DNA of 64,000 nucleotides. Origin: Dyadobacter sp. CY347 (lineage in GTDB: Bacteria; Bacteroidota; Bacteroidia; Cytophagales; Spirosomataceae). A model generated the notes under the pieces. That model had not been told where the DNA came from, made no database searches, and was given only the letters and a program-made list of their open reading frames with translations. The stretch lies in the NCBI RefSeq assembly GCF_021502655.1, contig NZ_JAKFFT010000004.1:1116001-1180000 (forward strand), in the 5' to 3' direction. Positions 62,216 to 64,000 of this stretch are shown in pieces (the stretch's first letter is position 1; each line of letters starts with the position of its first letter). The translations under genes were made by a program, and so were the position numbers.

Positions 62216-62974
62216 ATGAACAGTAAAAGATTATATCACTTGTCTGTCAGTCTGATAGTCGCCGTTTCGATCTGGTTTGCATTGATCTTGCTGTCTTCCC
62301 TGTCGTTGAGTCCCGGAATCAACCGTTTCCTTCAGGCATTTGGCGGGTCTTTTGGCGGCTTCGTGCATGCGATCATTTACACGGCTTTCATTTTCGGAGT
62401 GCTCGAAATTGTCAGTTACCGCAAGTTTATCCGAAAGCAAAACGAAGGCTTCGGCCTGAATGTGCTTCCCGTGGAGGATCAGCTTGTGCTTTCACCGGAC
62501 GAAGTGGCCAGGATCAAAATAAGTGTCATGGACCTTGAAAAACACGGATTCAGCTTCATGCTGACCGATTTCATCAAAAGGGCCTGCACGCAATACCGGA
62601 ACAATCAATCCATTTCGGAAACGCTTCAAGTGCTGAATGTGCAGATCGACAACAGTAAAACCGAGCTGGAAGGCCGGCTGGAAATCGCCCGTTTCCTCAT
62701 CAACGCGATTGCTTCCCTCGGTTTTATCGGCACCATTTTACATTTGGCCGGTTCCATCGGACTTTTCCATCTGGCCAAAACGGAAGAAGGAATGCCGCTC
62801 ATCACCCAAAGTCTGAACATTGCCTTCGACACCACATTTATTGCGCTTTTTCTGGGTTTGATCCTGAGCTACTTTTACCACCGTTACCTGGAAGAGATCG
62901 ACACGTTTTATTCCAAAATGAAGTCGCATATCATTGATAATCTGATCAGTAGAATTTATAAGCAACAATCATGA
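62216..62974 (+). CDS. MotA/TolQ/ExbB-like proton channel protein
   Basis: A 252-residue membrane protein. Helices: ~10-32, ~45-62, then the two conserved channel helices FLINAIASLGFIGTILHLAG (~165-185) and LNIAFDTTFIALFLGLILSY (~205-225) with the small-residue/Thr pattern of MotA/TolQ/ExbB channels. The cytoplasmic loop (~75-160) contains VLNVQIDNSKTELEGRLEIA. It pairs with the ExbD-position protein upstream. Its stop overlaps the next start (ATGA), so the S41 protease is translationally coupled. Confidence 0.75.
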   Translation: MNSKRLYHLSVSLIVAVSIWFALILLSSLSLSPGINRFLQAFGGSFGGFVHAIIYTAFIFGVLEIVSYRKFIRKQNEGFGLNVLPVEDQLVLSPDEVARIKISVMDLEKHGFSFMLTDFIKRACTQYRNNQSISETLQVLNVQIDNSKTELEGRLEIARFLINAIASLGFIGTILHLAGSIGLFHLAKTEEGMPLITQSLNIAFDTTFIALFLGLILSYFYHRYLEEIDTFYSKMKSHIIDNLISRIYKQQS

Positions 62975-64000
62975 AAACATTTCAAAAAATCAGCTTTAAA
63001 CTGGCTTTCCTAACATTGTTTTGCATTGCCGGCTGCCGTGAAAAGGATGTTAACTCACTTGGCGATTTGTTGGGTGACAAAAACTCGGTCAATGAATGGG
63101 TGTATGCGACGATGCAGGACGGTTATTTCTGGTATAAAGAAATGCCAGCCCAAAGCAACCTGGATGCCCGGGCCGAGCCGGATGCCTACTTTGAAAACCT
63201 GGTGTTTAACCGCAAAACGCATGACCGTTTCTCCATGATCACGCCGGATTTTGAAGTCGCGCAGCAGCAGTTTAATGGGGTTACCAAGGCTTTTGGGATA
63301 CATTATATGCTTGGTTTTATTGATGGCGGAAAATCCAACATTGCCGCATTTCTCTCTTACGTGAGCAACGGAAGCCCAGCGCAGAAAGCGGGTTTACAAC
63401 GAGGCGACATCATCGTCAAAGTGAACGGAACCCAGCTGACCAATGCCAACTATGCTGACCTGCTCGGTGCGGAATCAATTCGCGTGACTATGGGCAAATT
63501 GAATGGTGAGGTGATCGAAAGTGCTGGCCAGGAAATGACTTTGACAACGGGACAGATTACGGAAAGCCCGATTGCTTTTTCAAAAATCATTACAAAGCAA
63601 AACCGGAAGATCGGTTACCTGGTTTACACGCAGTTCGTTCCCGGCACGGATGCGGATAAGGTTAAATATGACAACGAGTTACGGAACATTTTTGCGGATT
63701 TTGGTAAAGCCGGCATACAAGAACTGGTGCTGGATCTGAGGCTGAATGGCGGAGGATATCTGAGCTCGGCGGTTACATTGGGTTCGCTCATCGTCAGTAA
63801 TTACAGTGCTTCCAAAGTCTTTTATAAAGAGCAGTGGAACGACAAATACATTAAATACTGGCAGGAAAAGAACGGTGCGGATGCACTAACCTATAAATTT
63901 GCTAACGAACCGAACAACATTGGTAACAGGCTCGACCGAATATTCGTGCTCACTTCCAATGGAACTGCATCTGCCAGCGAGTTGATTATCAATGGACTCA
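62971..64000 (+). CDS. S41 (C-terminal-processing) peptidase lipoprotein, partial at the right edge
   Basis: The frame starts at ATG 62971 inside the stop of the ExbB-like gene and runs off the window. A lipobox FCIAGC anchors it. Residues ~20-60 (VNEWVYATMQDGYFWYKEMP) are the typical N-terminal helix bundle of S41 peptidases, a PDZ domain lies at ~105-165 (NGSPAQKAGLQRGDIIVKVN), and the protease core begins with VLDLRLNGGGYLSSA. The catalytic serine should be the one in TSNGTASASELI, just before the edge. It belongs to the barrel/ExbD/ExbB row. Confidence 0.85.
   Translation, partial: MKTFQKISFKLAFLTLFCIAGCREKDVNSLGDLLGDKNSVNEWVYATMQDGYFWYKEMPAQSNLDARAEPDAYFENLVFNRKTHDRFSMITPDFEVAQQQFNGVTKAFGIHYMLGFIDGGKSNIAAFLSYVSNGSPAQKAGLQRGDIIVKVNGTQLTNANYADLLGAESIRVTMGKLNGEVIESAGQEMTLTTGQITESPIAFSKIITKQNRKIGYLVYTQFVPGTDADKVKYDNELRNIFADFGKAGIQELVLDLRLNGGGYLSSAVTLGSLIVSNYSASKVFYKEQWNDKYIKYWQEKNGADALTYKFANEPNNIGNRLDRIFVLTSNGTASASELIINGL

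Noticed and set aside
1..64000. Search for rRNA, tRNA, CRISPR arrays, IS elements, integrases, restriction or abortive-infection genes
   Set aside because: None was recognised on reading both strands; the fragments cannot be attributed to a mobile element from this sequence.

Overview
The window looks like a chromosomal stretch of a Bacteroidota bacterium, most likely Cytophagales/Spirosomataceae and close to Dyadobacter. I infer this from a SusC/SusD pair, a type IX secretion (T9SS) C-terminal sorting domain, hybrid kinases fused to AraC-type DNA-binding domains, 7TMR-DISM receptors, FAS1 proteins, a crtB/crtI/cruF-like carotenoid cluster, mid-range GC and weak Shine-Dalgarno signals. No rRNA, tRNA, CRISPR array, prophage or recognisable insertion sequence was seen.

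Layout. 1-3.4 kb: remnants of DHFR-family and VOC genes, an AraC regulator, a secreted HELGH metallopeptidase and two small odd genes. 3.4-12.7 kb: a one-protein hybrid two-component system, cupins, a redox-type cluster (cyclophilin-like fusion, LacA-like acetyltransferase, cupin), a MocR regulator and a small thioredoxin-like protein. 12.8-18.4 kb (mostly minus strand): DapA-like aldolase with cupin, a decayed flavohemoprotein gene, AraC, SDR, an alcohol dehydrogenase scrap and a tandem Usp. 18.4-20.5 kb: back-to-back fragments of four unrelated genes. 20.5-25.3 kb: outer-membrane protein, a two-domain FAS1 lipoprotein, a broken ethylene-receptor-like PAS kinase with its response regulator, and HxlR/SDR scraps. 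25.3-31 kb: carotenoid genes and a LytS/LytTR pair. 31-37.2 kb: small enzymes and regulators, several truncated. 37.5-53.3 kb: Kup potassium transporter, secreted metallopeptidase, SusD/SusC with an alkaline phosphatase, L,D-transpeptidase, two small membrane proteins, serine hydrolase and a truncated GH114/TM1410-like gene. 53.4-64 kb: a 7TMR-DISM/LuxR regulator, a giant T9SS-exported Ig-repeat protein, and a beta-barrel / ExbD-like / ExbB-like / S41 protease gene row running off the right edge.

The most striking property is the density of gene fossils. About twenty truncated, frameshifted or fused remnants lie between 1 and 53.3 kb, often joined directly to each other with no mobile element between them. 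Several remnants belong to families that also have an intact member in this window (DHFR, LytTR, FAS1, SDR, HxlR, VOC, AraC). Two junctions look like single deletions that removed both 5' ends and the shared promoter of a divergent regulator/enzyme pair. One remnant created a potentially expressed novelty: an ECF sigma-factor N-terminus fused in frame to an ethylene-receptor-like histidine kinase, which is itself split by one stop codon. Regions 38-52.4 kb and 53.4-64 kb look intact.

All functions are assigned by reading the translations and recognising motifs. No database search was run, and residue numbers and domain limits are approximate.
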